Shown: positions 6,895-7,602 of the stretch, piece by piece
Layout: each line of letters begins with the position of its first letter
How positions within the stretch are numbered: the stretch's first letter is position 1
From: Chitinophagaceae bacterium
Lineage (GTDB): Bacteria; Bacteroidota; Bacteroidia; Chitinophagales; Chitinophagaceae
Assembly (NCBI GenBank): GCA_003167015.1
Contig: PMUF01000157.1
Coordinates: 1 to 7,602 of the forward strand
Reading direction: 5' to 3'
DNA: 7,602 bases
Notes under the pieces: generated by a model
Database searches by the model: none
What the model saw: the letters and a program-made list of their open reading frames with translations, nothing else
What the model was told of the DNA's origin: nothing
Program-made: the position numbers and the translations under genes

Positions 6895-7602
6895 TTAGAT
6901 GGAGGCTACCGATCCGCCGTCAACCCGCAGATTGGTCCCGGTGATAAATGAGGCGGCATCAGAGGCGAGAAAGGCAATCGCTGCGCCTACCTCCTCGATG
7001 GTTCCCGCCCGCTTTAATTCGATAGTCGGTCTTTTCTGTGAAAGGAATTGCTGCGTGGCCTCCTGGGGTGAAGTACCCTGCCGTGCAGCTATACCCTCCA
7101 GCATTTCTTTCACCAGCGGCGTCATGATGAAGGCCGGCGATACCGTATTGACAAGGATGTTATAGCTGCCCATCGATTTGGATAGGCTCTTGCTGAAATT
7201 GATAATGGCAGCCTTGGTCAGGTTATAAGGCGTCATGTCCGGATCAGGCTGCAAACCGTTCTCCGAAGAAACATTGATGATCCGCCCCCATTTCTTGGCC
7301 TTCATCACCGGCAGTACCGCCTTCACCAGCCGAACCATCGACACTACATTCGCCTCGTACAATGACGTGTAAATATCCGTGGGGATCTCTTCGAAGGGAC
7401 CTATCTGTCCGATGCCCCCTGCATTATTCACCAGGATATCGATCCCGCCGAGCGCCGCCTCGGTCTCCGCTATGAGCCGGTCGACATCTGCCTGCAAACT
7501 CACATCGGCTGGGATCGCCAGCACCCGGTGACCGGTCCTGGCCTCTATATCGGCTGCCGTCTGTTTCAATTCCTCCGCATTGCGGCTGCAGATCACCACT
7601 TT
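6895..7602 (-). CDS. Short-chain dehydrogenase/reductase (SDR), N-terminus cut by the window edge
   Basis: NAD(P)-dependent oxidoreductase of the classical SDR family. The reading frame stays open to the last base (the first visible codon encodes Lys, giving KVVICSRN), so the true start and about 30 residues with the TGxxxGxG cofactor loop lie outside. Counting from the GTG at 7599 as residue 1: the end of strand beta2 with R6, a hint of NADP(H) preference; ADVS (31-34); NNAGG (58-62); N84; catalytic S112; and Y125-N-L-T-K129. SPAFIMTP (153-160) follows, then a long substrate lid (about 161-203) and the usual ending RVDGG. Active-site residues N84, S112, Y125 and K129 are all present, so the enzyme should be active. 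Family members reduce 3-oxoacyl groups, sugars or other carbonyl compounds; the substrate cannot be assigned and fabG is not justified. It is probably the upstream member of an operon with the acyltransferase gene, 10 bases downstream. Confidence 0.9.
   Translation of the reverse strand, partial: KVVICSRNAEELKQTAADIEARTGHRVLAIPADVSLQADVDRLIAETEAALGGIDILVNNAGGIGQIGPFEEIPTDIYTSLYEANVVSMVRLVKAVLPVMKAKKWGRIINVSSENGLQPDPDMTPYNLTKAAIINFSKSLSKSMGSYNILVNTVSPAFIMTPLVKEMLEGIAARQGTSPQEATQQFLSQKRPTIELKRAGTIEEVGAAIAFLASDAASFITGTNLRVDGGSVASI

Noticed and set aside
7597..7599. GTG as the start codon of the reductase
   Set aside because: The frame is open to the window edge, and the missing part corresponds to the family's cofactor-binding N-terminus, so the real start lies outside.

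Overview
The window looks like ordinary chromosomal DNA from a member of the Bacteroidota. The strongest evidence is a secreted beta-helix protein ending in a domain that resembles the type A sorting domain of the type IX secretion system, which is restricted to this phylum. Supporting signs are a DUF5009-type acyltransferase, start codons without strong Shine-Dalgarno sequences, and a candidate promoter of the Bacteroidota kind (TTG box, 20-base spacer, TAnnTTT-like box). GC content, mid-50s percent by eye, would fit a GC-richer Chitinophagaceae-like lineage, but that is inference.

Layout: two genes on the + strand (93-2024, secreted M1 zinc metallopeptidase; 2041-2826, aquaporin-family channel) are 16 to 22 bases apart and probably co-transcribed. 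They converge, with only 37 bases between, on a large - strand gene (2864-5497) encoding an 877-residue secreted right-handed beta-helix protein. It has 15 recognisable Pmp-like rungs, a fibronectin-like domain and a sorting domain. A 187-base gap (5498-5684) holds the best promoter candidate of the window. Upstream of it, also on the - strand, lie a polytopic membrane protein related to heparan-alpha-glucosaminide N-acetyltransferases (5685-6884) and a short-chain dehydrogenase/reductase (6895 to the window edge, N-terminus missing). These two are 10 bases apart and look like an operon.

Functional picture: a secreted peptidase, a solute channel, a probable surface or secreted adhesin-like or carbohydrate-active beta-helix protein, and a membrane acyltransferase fit a cell-envelope and nutrient-scavenging lifestyle. 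Nothing shows that the three transcription units form one pathway. I saw no RNA genes, CRISPR arrays, mobile elements or defence systems. The most distinctive features are a column of cysteines repeated at one position in 11 of 15 beta-helix rungs, and an aquaporin with an altered first NPA motif and an apparently altered selectivity filter.
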